Positions 28,491-37,228 of a stretch of 64,000 bases of DNA are shown one piece after another. How positions within the stretch are numbered: position 1 is the stretch's first letter; every line of letters begins with the position of its first letter. The translations under genes were made by a program, and so were the position numbers. Source of the stretch: Sandaracinus amylolyticus (lineage in GTDB: Bacteria; Myxococcota_A; Polyangia; Polyangiales; Sandaracinaceae); NCBI RefSeq assembly GCF_021631985.1, contig NZ_CP070225.1, positions 8,494,001 through 8,558,000 on the forward strand. The letters are read 5' to 3'. The notes under the pieces were generated by a model, which was not told the origin of the DNA, did no database searches, and saw only the letters and a program-made list of their open reading frames with translations.

Positions 28491-29921
28491 ATGACGATCT
28501 CGGAGGCGATCCGGTTCCGGCTGAATGGGCGTGAGGTCGAGGCGCGCGGAGTCGATCCCAACACCACGCTGCTGCACTGGCTGCGGGCGAGCGGGCTCAC
28601 CGGGAGCAAGGAAGGCTGCGCCGAGGGCGAGTGCGGTGCGTGCGCGGTCGCGCTGGTCGAGACGGGGCCCGATGGACGCACGCGCTACGAGGCGATCAAC
28701 TCCTGTCTGTTCCTCGTCGTGCAGGCGCAGGGGCGCGAGATCGTGAGCGTCGAAGGCATCGCGCCGAGCGAGCGCGTGCTGCACCCGGTGCAAGAAGCGA
28801 TGGCGAAGGGCGGCGGCTCGCAGTGCGGGTACTGCACGCCGGGCTTCGTGGTGTCGCTCTTCGCCGAGTACTACCGCGGCGACGAAGGCCCGCTCGACGA
28901 GGAGTCGTTCGCGGGGAACCTCTGCCGCTGCACCGGCTATCGCCCGATCCGCGACGCCGCGCACGAGCTCGCGACGATCCGCCGCACCCGGCACGATGCC
29001 GACGATGCGCATCGCGCGCGTCTCGAATCGCCCGCGCCCGACGCGAAGCCGTTCTCGTACGCGTCGTCGACGCGGCGCTTCCATCGCCCCACGACGCTCG
29101 CCGAGGCGACCGCGCTGCTCGCGCGCGAGCCCGATCTCACGATCGTCGCGGGCGGCACCGACGTGGTCGTCGACATCAACCAGCGCCACGTGCGCCATGC
29201 CGGGATCGTGTCGCTCGATCGTGTCGCCGAGCTGCGCGGCGTGCGCGTCGGCGAGAGCGCGATCGAGATCGGCGCGGGCGAGCCGCTCGCGCGCCTCGAA
29301 GAGCGATTGCACGGCACCGTCGCGATGTTCGATCAGCTCCTGCCGCTCTTCTCGTCGCGGCTCATCCGCACCCGCGCGACGCTCGGCGGAAATCTCGTGA
29401 CCGCTTCGCCGATCGGCGACTCGCCGCCGGTCCTGCTCGCGCTCGGCGCCGAGGTCGTGATCGCGGGGCCGAACGAGGATCGCGCGGTCGCGATCGACGA
29501 GTTCTTCGCGGGCTATCGCAAGACCGCGCTCGCGAAGGGCGAGCTGGTGCGCGCGGTGCGCATCCCGCGTCCGCTGCCGGGCATCCAGCGCTTCTACAAG
29601 GTCAGCAAGCGGCGCATGGACGACATCTCGACGGTCGCGGGCGCGTTCGCGATCGATCTCGACGCGCGTGGTGTCGTGACGAGCGCGCGTCTCGCGTACG
29701 GCGGAGTCGCGGCCACGCCGATCCGCGCGCGCCGTGCCGAGGCCGCGCTGATCGGGAAGCCGCTCGGAGCGGCGTCGATCGCGTCGGCGGTCGTCGCGGC
29801 GCGCGGTGAGCTCGCGCCGATCGACGATCATCGTGGCAGCGCGAAGTACCGGCGCGCGATGATCGGCGCGCTGCTCGAGAAGCTCGTCACCGACGAGGCG
29901 GAGACGGTCGCCGCGCGATGA
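28491..29921 (+). CDS. xdhA: Xanthine dehydrogenase small subunit (2Fe-2S and FAD)
   Basis: 476 residues. Passes electrons from the molybdenum site through two [2Fe-2S] clusters to FAD and NAD. Plant-type cluster: C43, C48, C51 (GCAEGECGAC) and C72. Second cluster: C112, C115 (QCGYC) and C145, C147 (LCRC). The FAD-binding domain follows from about residue 190 with TIVAGGTDVVVDIN and SRLIRTRATLGGNLVTASPI. Domain order and length match bacterial XdhA. Its partner subunit gene lies at 31117, separated by two opposing genes, and the maturation factor XdhC is at 39715. Confidence 0.95.
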   Translation: MTISEAIRFRLNGREVEARGVDPNTTLLHWLRASGLTGSKEGCAEGECGACAVALVETGPDGRTRYEAINSCLFLVVQAQGREIVSVEGIAPSERVLHPVQEAMAKGGGSQCGYCTPGFVVSLFAEYYRGDEGPLDEESFAGNLCRCTGYRPIRDAAHELATIRRTRHDADDAHRARLESPAPDAKPFSYASSTRRFHRPTTLAEATALLAREPDLTIVAGGTDVVVDINQRHVRHAGIVSLDRVAELRGVRVGESAIEIGAGEPLARLEERLHGTVAMFDQLLPLFSSRLIRTRATLGGNLVTASPIGDSPPVLLALGAEVVIAGPNEDRAVAIDEFFAGYRKTALAKGELVRAVRIPRPLPGIQRFYKVSKRRMDDISTVAGAFAIDLDARGVVTSARLAYGGVAATPIRARRAEAALIGKPLGAASIASAVVAARGELAPIDDHRGSAKYRRAMIGALLEKLVTDEAETVAAR

Positions 29922-29992
29922 TCGTTCCGTTCGAGCCCGCGCACGCGCCGGGCGCGGTGGACGCCGTGTTCTACGAGCGGCGTCTCGGCTGA
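29918..29992 (+). pseudogene. 24-codon remnant resembling the ends of a GNAT acetyltransferase
   Basis: ATG 29918 overlaps the xdhA stop (ATGA), and the frame reads MIVPFEPAHAPGAVDAVF then YERRLG and stop. The first part resembles a GNAT N terminus, and FYERRLG is a common GNAT C-terminal ending, so a large internal deletion of a former third gene of the operon is a possible explanation. It may equally be a chance micro-ORF. Confidence 0.3.
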
Positions 29993-30595
29993 TCACTGGT
30001 TCGCGAGCGCGGAGCCGAGCGCCGCGAAGATCGCCGCGCCCATCGTCATGATCAGCACGAAGCCGCAGCAGCAGAGCAGGATGCCGAGCACCCAGAGCAC
30101 CGCCTTCACGAGGAAGTAGATGCGCAGCTTGCCGAGACCGTCCGCGAGCAGCTGCTGGTCTTGTCCGTCGCTCGTCGTGATCTTCTCGAACGCGCTCGCC
30201 GCCATGAAGAGCAGCACTGCGAGCAGCGCCTGAACGCCGAGCCCCATCACGCCGAAGCAGACGTTCCCGCCGATCGGCATCTGCCGGTAGAGCCCGACGC
30301 CGACCGAGCCGACCATGCTGAACAGCGATCCGAGGATCGCGAGGCCGCCCGCGATCTTCATGAAGAGCGCGGTCTGCTGGATGTTCTTCTCGTCCTCGGG
30401 AGAGAACGCGATGCGGCCGAGCGGCGAATCGCCACCGCCGCCGTATCCACCGCCACCGGGAGGCGGCGCTCCGAATCCACCACCGCCACCTTGCGGCGGT
30501 CCGAATCCACCACCCTGCGGCGGTCCGAATCCACCGCCACCCTGCGGCGGTCCGAATCCACCGCCGCCTCCACCCCACTGCTGCGGCGGGCTCAC
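29993..30595 (-). CDS. Gly/Pro-rich N-terminal, three-helix membrane protein (tandem paralogue)
   Basis: 200 residues from GTG 30595, overlapping the upstream stop (GTGA). The N-terminal 65 residues are low-complexity repeats of GGFGPPQGG, presumably cytoplasmic. Then RIAFSPEDEKNIQQTALFM and transmembrane helices around IAGGLAILGSLFSMVGSV, VCFGVMGLGVQALLAVLL and VLWVLGILLCCCGFVLIM. SDGQDQQLLADGLGKLRIYF aligns with TDTQDQALLATAFARLRLFF of the upstream gene, showing tandem duplication. No named family. Located on the opposite strand between xdhA and xdhB. Confidence 0.7.
   Translation of the reverse strand: MSPPQQWGGGGGGFGPPQGGGGFGPPQGGGFGPPQGGGGGFGAPPPGGGGYGGGGDSPLGRIAFSPEDEKNIQQTALFMKIAGGLAILGSLFSMVGSVGVGLYRQMPIGGNVCFGVMGLGVQALLAVLLFMAASAFEKITTSDGQDQQLLADGLGKLRIYFLVKAVLWVLGILLCCCGFVLIMTMGAAIFAALGSALANQ
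30492..30569. repeat. Tandem coding repeat of 24-27 bp
   Basis: Three near-identical units starting tgcggcggtccgaatccacc at 30492, 30516 and 30543 encode the GGFGPPQGG stretch of the minus-strand protein. In-frame period (24 and 27 bases), so copy number can vary without breaking the gene. Confidence 0.7.
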
Positions 30596-31053
30596 ATCCC
30601 ACCTCCCATCGCGCCCGGCATCATCGGCGTCGCGGGCCCGAACGCCTGCGTGAGGAACCCGCCGCACTGCATGCCCATCATCACGAAGAAGAGCACCGCC
30701 TCGAGCAGGAAGAAGAGCCGCAGTCGCGCGAACGCCGTCGCGAGCAGCGCCTGATCCTGGGTGTCGGTGGTGACGACCTGCTCGAGCGCGCGCCGCACCT
30801 GCACGAGCAGCGCGCCCTGGCCGATCATCCCCGCGCCGTAGAGCAGGATCGTCAGCGCGGTGATCGCGGCACCGACTGCCGCCATCGGATGGAACTGCGC
30901 CTGCGCGGGGACGCCGGCGAAGCTGAGGCAGCCGCCGAGCAGCCCGAGCGCTCCGAAGACGAAGTTGACGACGAGCAGGAACAGCATCGTGCCGACGAGC
31001 GTGCGAATCGCGCTCTCGTCGGCGGGCGTGAACGGGATCCTCGCGGCCGTCAT
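30592..31053 (-). CDS. Three-helix membrane protein (tandem paralogue)
   Basis: 153 residues from ATG 31053, with a strong GGAGGGGGAG just upstream. Begins with RIPFTPADESAIRTLVGTML, equivalent to the RIAFSPEDE segment of its downstream paralogue. Helices around LFLLVVNFVFGALGLLGGCL, AAITALTILLYGAGMIGQG and LRLFFLLEAVLFFVMMGM. The C-terminal tail is Met/Gly/Pro-rich. First gene of a two-gene unit divergent from xdhB (63 bases). Function unknown. Confidence 0.7.
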   Translation of the reverse strand: MTAARIPFTPADESAIRTLVGTMLFLLVVNFVFGALGLLGGCLSFAGVPAQAQFHPMAAVGAAITALTILLYGAGMIGQGALLVQVRRALEQVVTTDTQDQALLATAFARLRLFFLLEAVLFFVMMGMQCGGFLTQAFGPATPMMPGAMGGGM

Positions 31054-31104
31054 CTCCCCCTCCGGTCTCGCGCGACGATACACCAGGGCGCACCGCCTTC
31101 GCGC

Positions 31105-31110
31105 TACCAT
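31105..31110 (+). promoter_or_regulatory. TACCAT -10-like box of xdhB (leaderless)
   Basis: TACCAT ends 6 bases before the xdhB ATG within the same tcgcgctaccatcgc 15-mer found before xdhA. This suggests that both xanthine dehydrogenase genes have their own matched promoters although they are not contiguous. Confidence 0.45.
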
Positions 31111-31116
31111 CGCTCG

Positions 31117-33519
31117 ATGAACGAGCCTCGCTCGACCCCGAAGCACACCGCGCCCCCCGGAGCGCGCGCGGTGGGCGCCTCGATCCCGCACGAGAGCGCG
31201 ACTGCGCACGTCACCGGTGCCGCGCTCTACACCGACGATCTCGCGACGCGCATGCACGGCGTGCTGCACGCGTGGCCGGTGATGGCGCCGCACGCGCACG
31301 CATGGCTCGAGCGCCTCGACGTCGTGCCCGCGTACGACGTGAGCGGCGTGGTGAAGGTGCTCACGGCGGCCGATGTGCCGGGCGAGAACGACACCGGCGC
31401 GAACCGCCGCGACGAGCCGCTCTTCCCGCGTCCTGCGGTCGACGGCGATCCGCGTTCCGAGATCCTCTTCCACGGCATGCCCGTCGCGTGGGTGCTCGCG
31501 GAGAGCGAAGAGGCCGCGAAGCTCGGCGCGGCGCGGGTGATCGCGGAGTACACGCCGCGCCCCGCGATCCTCACGATCGAGCAGGCGATCGACGCGGGCG
31601 CGTTCCACACCGACGAAGAGCGCATCGTGCGCGGCGACGTCGACGCGGCGCTCGCGGCCTCGAAGATCGTGATCGACGGCGAGCTCTACGTGGGCGGTCA
31701 GGAGCAGTTCTATCTCGAGACCCAGGCATCGATCGCGTACGTCGACGAGTCGGGCGCGATGATGGTGCACTCGAGCACGCAGCATCCGACGGAGACGCAG
31801 GACGTCGTGGCGCGCGTGCTCGGCGTGCCGGCGAGCGACGTGGTCGTGCAGCAGCTGCGCATGGGCGGCGGCTTCGGCGGCAAGGAGACGCAGGCGAACC
31901 CGTTCGCGTCGGTCGCCGCGGTGGGCGCGGTGGTGACGAAGCGCCCGGTGCGGGTGCGCCTCGATCGCGCGCGCGACGTGATCCTCACGGGCAAGCGCCA
32001 TCCGTTCCTCGGTCGTTATCGCGTGGGGTGCGACGCCGACGGGACGCTGCGCGCGCTGCGGCTCGCGCTGTGGAGCGACGGTGGTTGGTCGCTCGATCTG
32101 AGCTTCCCGGTGCTCGGCCGCGCGCTCTTCCACTCGGACAACGCGTACTACGTGCCCGCGATGGCGGTGACGGGGCGTGTCTGCAGGACGCACAAGTCGT
32201 CGAACACCGCGTTCCGTGGGTTCGGCGGGCCGCAGGGCATGGTGATGATCGAGGAGGTGCTCGATCGCGTGGCGCGCGCGGTGGGCCTCTCGCCCGACGT
32301 GGTGCGCGAGAAGAACCTCTATCGCGAAGGTCACGAGACGCACTACGGACAGCGCGTCGACGATGCGGACCGACTGGCACGCATCTGGAGCGAATTGAAG
32401 AGCGACGCCCAGTGGGACTCGCGACGTCGTGAGATCGATGCATTCAATGCATCGAGTCAGAGCGTCAAACGCGGACTGGCGATCACGCCGGTGAAGTTCG
32501 GAATCTCGTTCACCGCCAAGTGGTACAACCAGGCCGGCGCGCTGGTGCACGTCTACAAGGACGGAAGCGTCCAGATCAATCACGGCGGCACCGAGATGGG
32601 CCAGGGCCTGCACACGAAGATGCTGCAGGTCGCGGCGGACGCGCTGGGCCTGCCGCTCGCGTGCGTTCGCATCATGCCGACGCGCACCGACAAGGTGCCG
32701 AACACCAGCGCGACCGCGGCGTCGAGCGGCAGCGATCTCAATGGCGCCGCGGTGAAGAACGCGTGCGACGCGCTGCGCGCGCGGGTGTGCGAGGTCGCGG
32801 CGTCGATGCTCGGATGCGCGAGCGACGCAGTGACGATCGAGGGCGGTGTGGTGCGCGGCAATGGGCGTGAATTGCCGTGGGCCGAGGTGATCGACCGCGC
32901 CTATCACGAGCGCGTGCAGCTGAGCGCGACGGGCTTCTACAAGACGCCGGAGATCCACTGGGATCGCGACAAGGGCCGTGGTCGGCCGTTCTATTACTTC
33001 GCGTACGGCGCAGCGATCACCGAGGTCGAGGTCGACGCGTTCACCGGGATGTACGGAATTCGCAGGGTCGACATCCTGCACGACGTCGGTGACTCGCTCT
33101 CTCCGATGATCGACGTCGGGCAGGTCGAGGGCGGATTCGCGCAGGGCGCGGGCTGGCTCACCCAGGAAGAGCTGGTGTGGGACGACAAGGGCGCGCTGCG
33201 GACGCCGAACGCGAGCACGTACAAGCTGCCGAGCCTCGGAGAGTGCCCGCCGGTGTTCCGCACGAAGCTGCTCGAGCGCGCGCGCCAGGAGGGCGTGGTC
33301 GGCGGGAGCAAGGCCGTGGGCGAGCCACCGCTGATGCTCGCGATCAGTGCGCGCGAGGCGCTGCGCGACGCCGTCGCGGCGTGCGCGACGACGGGCCGTC
33401 GGGGCGCGGTGGCGCTCGCGTCGCCCGCGACCGCCGAGCAGGTGTTCTGGGCGATCCAGACGCTGCGCGAAGAGGGCCGGGTGACGATGCCCGAGCCGAT
33501 CGTCGGCGTGCGCAGCTGA
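31117..33519 (+). CDS. xdhB: Xanthine dehydrogenase large (molybdopterin) subunit
   Basis: 800 residues from ATG 31117. Holds the molybdenum cofactor and hydroxylates hypoxanthine/xanthine. Signatures: VGASIPHESATAHVTGAALY at the N terminus, RMGGGFGGKETQ and NTAFRGFGGPQGMVMIEEVL (cofactor and substrate residues), INHGGTEMGQGLHTKM, and SKAVGEPPLMLAISAREAL with the catalytic Glu. Full length for bacterial XdhB. It is separated from xdhA by two opposing genes yet shares the same promoter 15-mer. Substrate is assigned by family; related aldehyde-type hydroxylases cannot be excluded. Confidence 0.94.
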   Translation: MNEPRSTPKHTAPPGARAVGASIPHESATAHVTGAALYTDDLATRMHGVLHAWPVMAPHAHAWLERLDVVPAYDVSGVVKVLTAADVPGENDTGANRRDEPLFPRPAVDGDPRSEILFHGMPVAWVLAESEEAAKLGAARVIAEYTPRPAILTIEQAIDAGAFHTDEERIVRGDVDAALAASKIVIDGELYVGGQEQFYLETQASIAYVDESGAMMVHSSTQHPTETQDVVARVLGVPASDVVVQQLRMGGGFGGKETQANPFASVAAVGAVVTKRPVRVRLDRARDVILTGKRHPFLGRYRVGCDADGTLRALRLALWSDGGWSLDLSFPVLGRALFHSDNAYYVPAMAVTGRVCRTHKSSNTAFRGFGGPQGMVMIEEVLDRVARAVGLSPDVVREKNLYREGHETHYGQRVDDADRLARIWSELKSDAQWDSRRREIDAFNASSQSVKRGLAITPVKFGISFTAKWYNQAGALVHVYKDGSVQINHGGTEMGQGLHTKMLQVAADALGLPLACVRIMPTRTDKVPNTSATAASSGSDLNGAAVKNACDALRARVCEVAASMLGCASDAVTIEGGVVRGNGRELPWAEVIDRAYHERVQLSATGFYKTPEIHWDRDKGRGRPFYYFAYGAAITEVEVDAFTGMYGIRRVDILHDVGDSLSPMIDVGQVEGGFAQGAGWLTQEELVWDDKGALRTPNASTYKLPSLGECPPVFRTKLLERARQEGVVGGSKAVGEPPLMLAISAREALRDAVAACATTGRRGAVALASPATAEQVFWAIQTLREEGRVTMPEPIVGVRS

Positions 33520-33567
33520 GTTCTCGGAAGGCCCCCCAGCCCCGCTTGCTCAGGCGAGCTGTCGTCG

Positions 33568-33804
33568 ATGGATGTGATCGAAGCGATTCGGAAGCGGCCG
33601 GGGATGTACGTCGGCGATGTGCGCGACGGGTCGGGGCTCTTGCAGCTGCTGTGGGAGGCGGTCGCGAACGCGATCGACGAGCACCTCGCGGGGCATGCGT
33701 CGCGGGTGCGGGTGACGATCGAGGGCGACGGCTCGTTCGTGGTCGACGACGATGGACGCGGGATCGCGCCGGACATGCGCGCGCTGACCGACCTCCGTCG
33801 CTGA
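33568..33804 (+). pseudogene. Truncated GyrB/ParE-like GHKL ATPase fragment
   Basis: 78 residues. IEAIRKRPGMYVGD, LWEAVANAIDEHLAGH (the E...N..D magnesium/ATP site) and VDDDGRGIAPDM (G1 box) are the first third of the DNA gyrase B/topoisomerase IV ATPase domain. The frame stops at TGA before the ATP lid, transducer and TOPRIM domains, and no continuation is visible in other frames before the next gene. It may be a remnant of a duplicated gyrB or a retained mini-protein able to bind nucleotide. No ribosome binding site stands out. Confidence 0.6.
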
Positions 33805-33859
33805 GCGCTGCGGCGGGGCGTCACTGCGATCGCGTGGCGGCGCGCCATCTTGCTTCGAC

Positions 33860-36800
33860 GTGCCGCTCTCGATCCGGCGCGCGCTGCGCCTGGGCGTGCG
33901 CTTTGCTCGCGACGCGCTCATGGATCCGCACACCGCGCGACCCGAGTTCGAGCACGAATATCCGACGTCCGACGCCGCACGGAGCATCTACGACGATCAG
34001 GATCTCCAGCGCGCGGTGCAGGCCTATCGGTTCTTCTATCCGACGGTCTCGATGGAGGCGATCTTCCACGGCAGTCGTGAGGCCGGCGTGGAGGACGGCA
34101 AGGCGATCATGGTGCTCGCCGCGGGCCCGCGGCACGTCGGGTTCACCGTCAACTCCGACACTCCGTACGCCGCTTGTGTGCTCGATCTCCAGTCGATGGG
34201 TCCCACCGTCATCGATCTCCCGCCCGGGCCCTACGTCGGAATGGTCGACGATCACGATCACCGATGGATCGGCGACATCGGCATTCCCGGGCCCGATCGC
34301 GGCGAGGGTGGTCGATATCTCGTGCTCCCTCGCGACTACGCGGGAGAGATCCCGCGTGATCATCTCGTCGCGCGATCACCCACGCGCCGAGCGCTGCTCG
34401 CGCTGCGCGCGATCCCCGGTGAGAGCGGCACCGAGGGCGCGATGGAAGCGCTCCGCCGCGTGAAGATCCATCCGTATGCGCGGCCCGACGCACCGCTCGA
34501 CGTGATCGACGTGTCGAATCGCGACATCGACACGTCCCCGCTGCGCTGGGAGGACAGCCTCGAGTACTGGCGCCGGCTGCACGCGGTGCTCGAGCAAGAG
34601 CCGCCGCGCGAAGAATTCCGACCGATGTACGGGCTCCTCGCCGCGCTCGGTATCGAGCGAGGGCGACCCTTCGCGCCCGATCGACGCATGAAGCGCATCC
34701 TCGAGGCCGCGACCGAGACCGGGCTCGATCAGATGCGCGTCGAGGGGTTCGCGGCGGGGCGGCCCGATCTCCTCGTGTGGCCCGATCGACGGTGGGAGTG
34801 GATCGGCCTGACCGCGAACCCCGACTTCGAGTCGCCGAGCCACCTCGATCTGCAGGCCCGCGATCGCTGGTTCGTGCAGGCGATCGGCGCCTCGCCCGCG
34901 ATGTTCCGGCGCGAGCCGGGAGGTGGATCGATCTATTTCCTCGCCGCCCACGACGAGAGCGGCGCCTACCTCGACGGCGCCAACACCTACGAGCTGCGCG
35001 TTCCGCTGCCGGTCCCGGCGGGCCTCTTCTGGTCGGTCACCGCGTACGACTCGAAGACGCGATCGCAGGTCCGCACCGCGCAGGACGTCGCGGTGTTGAG
35101 CTCGCTGCAGCGCACGTTCGAGCCCGGCCCCGACGGGTGCGCGCACCTGTACTTCGGCCCCGCCGCGCCCGCCGGTGGCGAGCGCTCGTGGATCCAGACC
35201 ACGCCGGGCACCGGGTTCTTCTTGTACATGCGCATCTACGGCCCCGAGCCCGCGAGCTTCGACGGCGCGTGGAAGCCGAGCGATCTGGCGCGCGTCGATC
35301 GCGGGCCCGCCCGCGCACGGACGATCTCGCCGGCGGCGCTGCGCTCGATCTCGACGCCCGACTCGATCGAGAGCGCGATCGGACATCTGCGCTTCCACGA
35401 CGGGATCCCGAGGTCCGAGACGGCAGCACGCCTCTACGATCATCTCGACTTCGTGCATGCCCAGAATGCCTATCTGAATGGCCTCCAGGCAGTCTCCGCC
35501 TACGCCATCCGCCAGGGTCTCCACGACGTCGGGGTGCGCGACAACGACGTTCTCGTGTTCTCGCGACTGATGGACTCGCAATCGCTCTTCCTCACTGCGA
35601 ATTGCGACACCGTGTATTTCTGGTCGACCCTCGATCTGAGCGCCGGGCCGCTCGTGCTCGAGATCCCGCCGAAGACGCTCGGCGTGATCGACGACATGTG
35701 GTTCCGCTGGGTCGCGGACGTCGGCACGTCGGGCCCCGATCGCGGCGAAGGTGGGCGATATCTGATCGTGCCCCAGCGCTACGCGGGGCCGCTCCCCGAG
35801 GGCGGCTTCTACGTGTTCCGCGCGCGGACCGATCACGCGCTCCTGCTCGGCCGCGCGTTCCTCGAGGACGACGATCCCGCGCCCGCAGCGGCGCGCATCC
35901 GCCGCGAGCTGAAGATCCACCCCTACGTCGCCGGCGGAGTCGGCAGCAGCATCGGCGCCTATCTGCGCGGCGAAGGCCCGCTCGGCGTGCTCGGCGCGGC
36001 CGCGCGCCCGCCGCGCTTCGTCGAGGGCACGGGGCTCGTGATGAACACGATCCCGCCCAACGACGAGTCGTTCTTCGAGATGCTCGATGCGGTCGTGCAG
36101 CTCGAGCCGGCGGAGGCGCTCGATCCCGAGATCGCGGGCCACGCGGCGGCGATCGGCATCATGAAGGGTCGTCCGTTCCGGCCCGACGCGCGGATGCAGC
36201 GCATCCTCAGCGACGCGATCGTCGTCGCGAACGCTGCAGCGCGCACCATCGCGATGCGCCCGCGCCTGGCCGAGGGATTCCGCTACTACGGAGAGCAGTC
36301 CGGGTGGTCGAACCCGCTCTTCGTGGGTGGATACGAGTTCCTCCGACCGCCGCCGCACATCACGAGCGAGGGAGTCGAGCAAGCACCGAGCGCCGGTGCT
36401 CGCGCGCTCGATGCGCGCACCCAGATGTTCTATCTCGCGACCGGCATCACGCCGGCGATGTGCATGCGGCTCGAGAACGCCGGCTCGCAATATCTCGGCT
36501 CGTTCTACGACGCCGACGGAGATCCCTTCGACGGAGCGAGCACCTACGAGCTCACGCTGCCGCGCGGGATCCCCGCCGCGCTCTTCTGGTCGCTCACGCT
36601 CTACGACAACCAGACGCGCTCGATGCTGCAGACGCCGCAGCGATTCCCGCGCGCCGGCAGCCAGGCCCATCCGTCGCCCGCCGCGGTCGCGAGCGAGGAC
36701 GGATCGGTGACCGTGTTCTTCGCCCCCGAGCGACCGCAGGGCGTGCCCGAGGGCAATTGGATCCAGACCGTGCCGGGCAAGGGCTGGTTCGTGCTGCTCC

Positions 36801-36886
36801 GCCTCTACAGCCCCCTGCGCTCGTTCTTCGACAAGACCTGGCGTCCCGGCGAGATCCGCCACACGACTCCGCGCGTCAGCGCGTGA
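33860..36886 (+). CDS. Duplicated DUF1254/DUF1214 protein
   Basis: 1008 residues from GTG 33860. Two consecutive copies of the DUF1254-DUF1214 architecture, about residues 40-500 and 510-1005. The repeats match clearly: GPDRGEGGRYLVLPRDYAGE versus GPDRGEGGRYLIVPQRYAGP; ANTYELRVPLPVPAGLFWSV versus ASTYELTLPRGIPAALFWSL; and WIQTTPGTGFFLYMRIYGP versus WIQTVPGKGWFVLLRLYSP. Usual family members carry a single copy (about 450-500 residues) and are often secreted; no clear signal peptide is present here. DUF1214 domains are beta-sandwich folds of unknown activity. Tandem fusion is unusual. Confidence 0.85.
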   Translation: MPLSIRRALRLGVRFARDALMDPHTARPEFEHEYPTSDAARSIYDDQDLQRAVQAYRFFYPTVSMEAIFHGSREAGVEDGKAIMVLAAGPRHVGFTVNSDTPYAACVLDLQSMGPTVIDLPPGPYVGMVDDHDHRWIGDIGIPGPDRGEGGRYLVLPRDYAGEIPRDHLVARSPTRRALLALRAIPGESGTEGAMEALRRVKIHPYARPDAPLDVIDVSNRDIDTSPLRWEDSLEYWRRLHAVLEQEPPREEFRPMYGLLAALGIERGRPFAPDRRMKRILEAATETGLDQMRVEGFAAGRPDLLVWPDRRWEWIGLTANPDFESPSHLDLQARDRWFVQAIGASPAMFRREPGGGSIYFLAAHDESGAYLDGANTYELRVPLPVPAGLFWSVTAYDSKTRSQVRTAQDVAVLSSLQRTFEPGPDGCAHLYFGPAAPAGGERSWIQTTPGTGFFLYMRIYGPEPASFDGAWKPSDLARVDRGPARARTISPAALRSISTPDSIESAIGHLRFHDGIPRSETAARLYDHLDFVHAQNAYLNGLQAVSAYAIRQGLHDVGVRDNDVLVFSRLMDSQSLFLTANCDTVYFWSTLDLSAGPLVLEIPPKTLGVIDDMWFRWVADVGTSGPDRGEGGRYLIVPQRYAGPLPEGGFYVFRARTDHALLLGRAFLEDDDPAPAAARIRRELKIHPYVAGGVGSSIGAYLRGEGPLGVLGAAARPPRFVEGTGLVMNTIPPNDESFFEMLDAVVQLEPAEALDPEIAGHAAAIGIMKGRPFRPDARMQRILSDAIVVANAAARTIAMRPRLAEGFRYYGEQSGWSNPLFVGGYEFLRPPPHITSEGVEQAPSAGARALDARTQMFYLATGITPAMCMRLENAGSQYLGSFYDADGDPFDGASTYELTLPRGIPAALFWSLTLYDNQTRSMLQTPQRFPRAGSQAHPSPAAVASEDGSVTVFFAPERPQGVPEGNWIQTVPGKGWFVLLRLYSPLRSFFDKTWRPGEIRHTTPRVSA

Positions 36887-37162
36887 CTCGACAGGTGAAC
36901 TCGGCCGTGAGGCTCACGGCGGGCAAGTACACCCCGGAGTCGTCGTAGTCGGGCGAGTTGATCTGCGCGGGCAGCGACGAGCACTGCAGTCCGCCGACGA
37001 TCCAGCCCTCGTCCTCGAGCGGCTCGACGATCAGCGTGCAGCGCGACGGTTGCGGGCGCCCGTGACCGACACCGACATGCTCGCGGTCGGCGGCTCTCCG
37101 CAGCCGCTCGCGAGCGCAACGACGATTGCCAGGGATGGTCCGATCGATCCGACTCTGCTCAT
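36876..37162 (-). pseudogene. Lipoprotein gene broken by a single-base frameshift
   Basis: ATG 37162 has AGAGGAG 8 bases upstream and encodes a lipoprotein signal (PSLAIVVALASGCGEPPTA) but stops after 43 codons. From about 37047 a different frame continues with PSRCTLIVEPLEDEGWIVGG and LQCSSLPAQINSPDYDDSGV to a stop at 36876. Adding one base near the GC-rich run at 37041-37065 joins them into a 95-residue protein; total length 287 is one short of a multiple of three. Either a real frameshift mutation or a sequencing error in a homopolymer-like stretch. The 3' end overlaps the convergent DUF1254 gene by 11 bases. Confidence 0.65.
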
Positions 37163-37228
37163 CGAGATGGCTCCTCTGCACGACCCGTGAATCCGCGGGT
37201 CGACTCCGACTCGTTCATGCCGCGCGGA

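Noticed and set aside
30430-30580. Tandem repeat as a CRISPR-like or minisatellite element
   Set aside because: The repeat is in frame and encodes the GGFGPPQGG low-complexity N terminus of a membrane protein.
27597-30602. 1001-codon minus-strand ORF across xdhA
   Set aside because: Shadow of xdhA, whose Cys motifs and FAD loop are unambiguous; the ORF also conflicts with the frame of the Trp-rich paralogue at 27428-28438.
33568-33804. Functional gyrB
   Set aside because: Only the first third of the ATPase domain is present; transducer and TOPRIM domains are missing.
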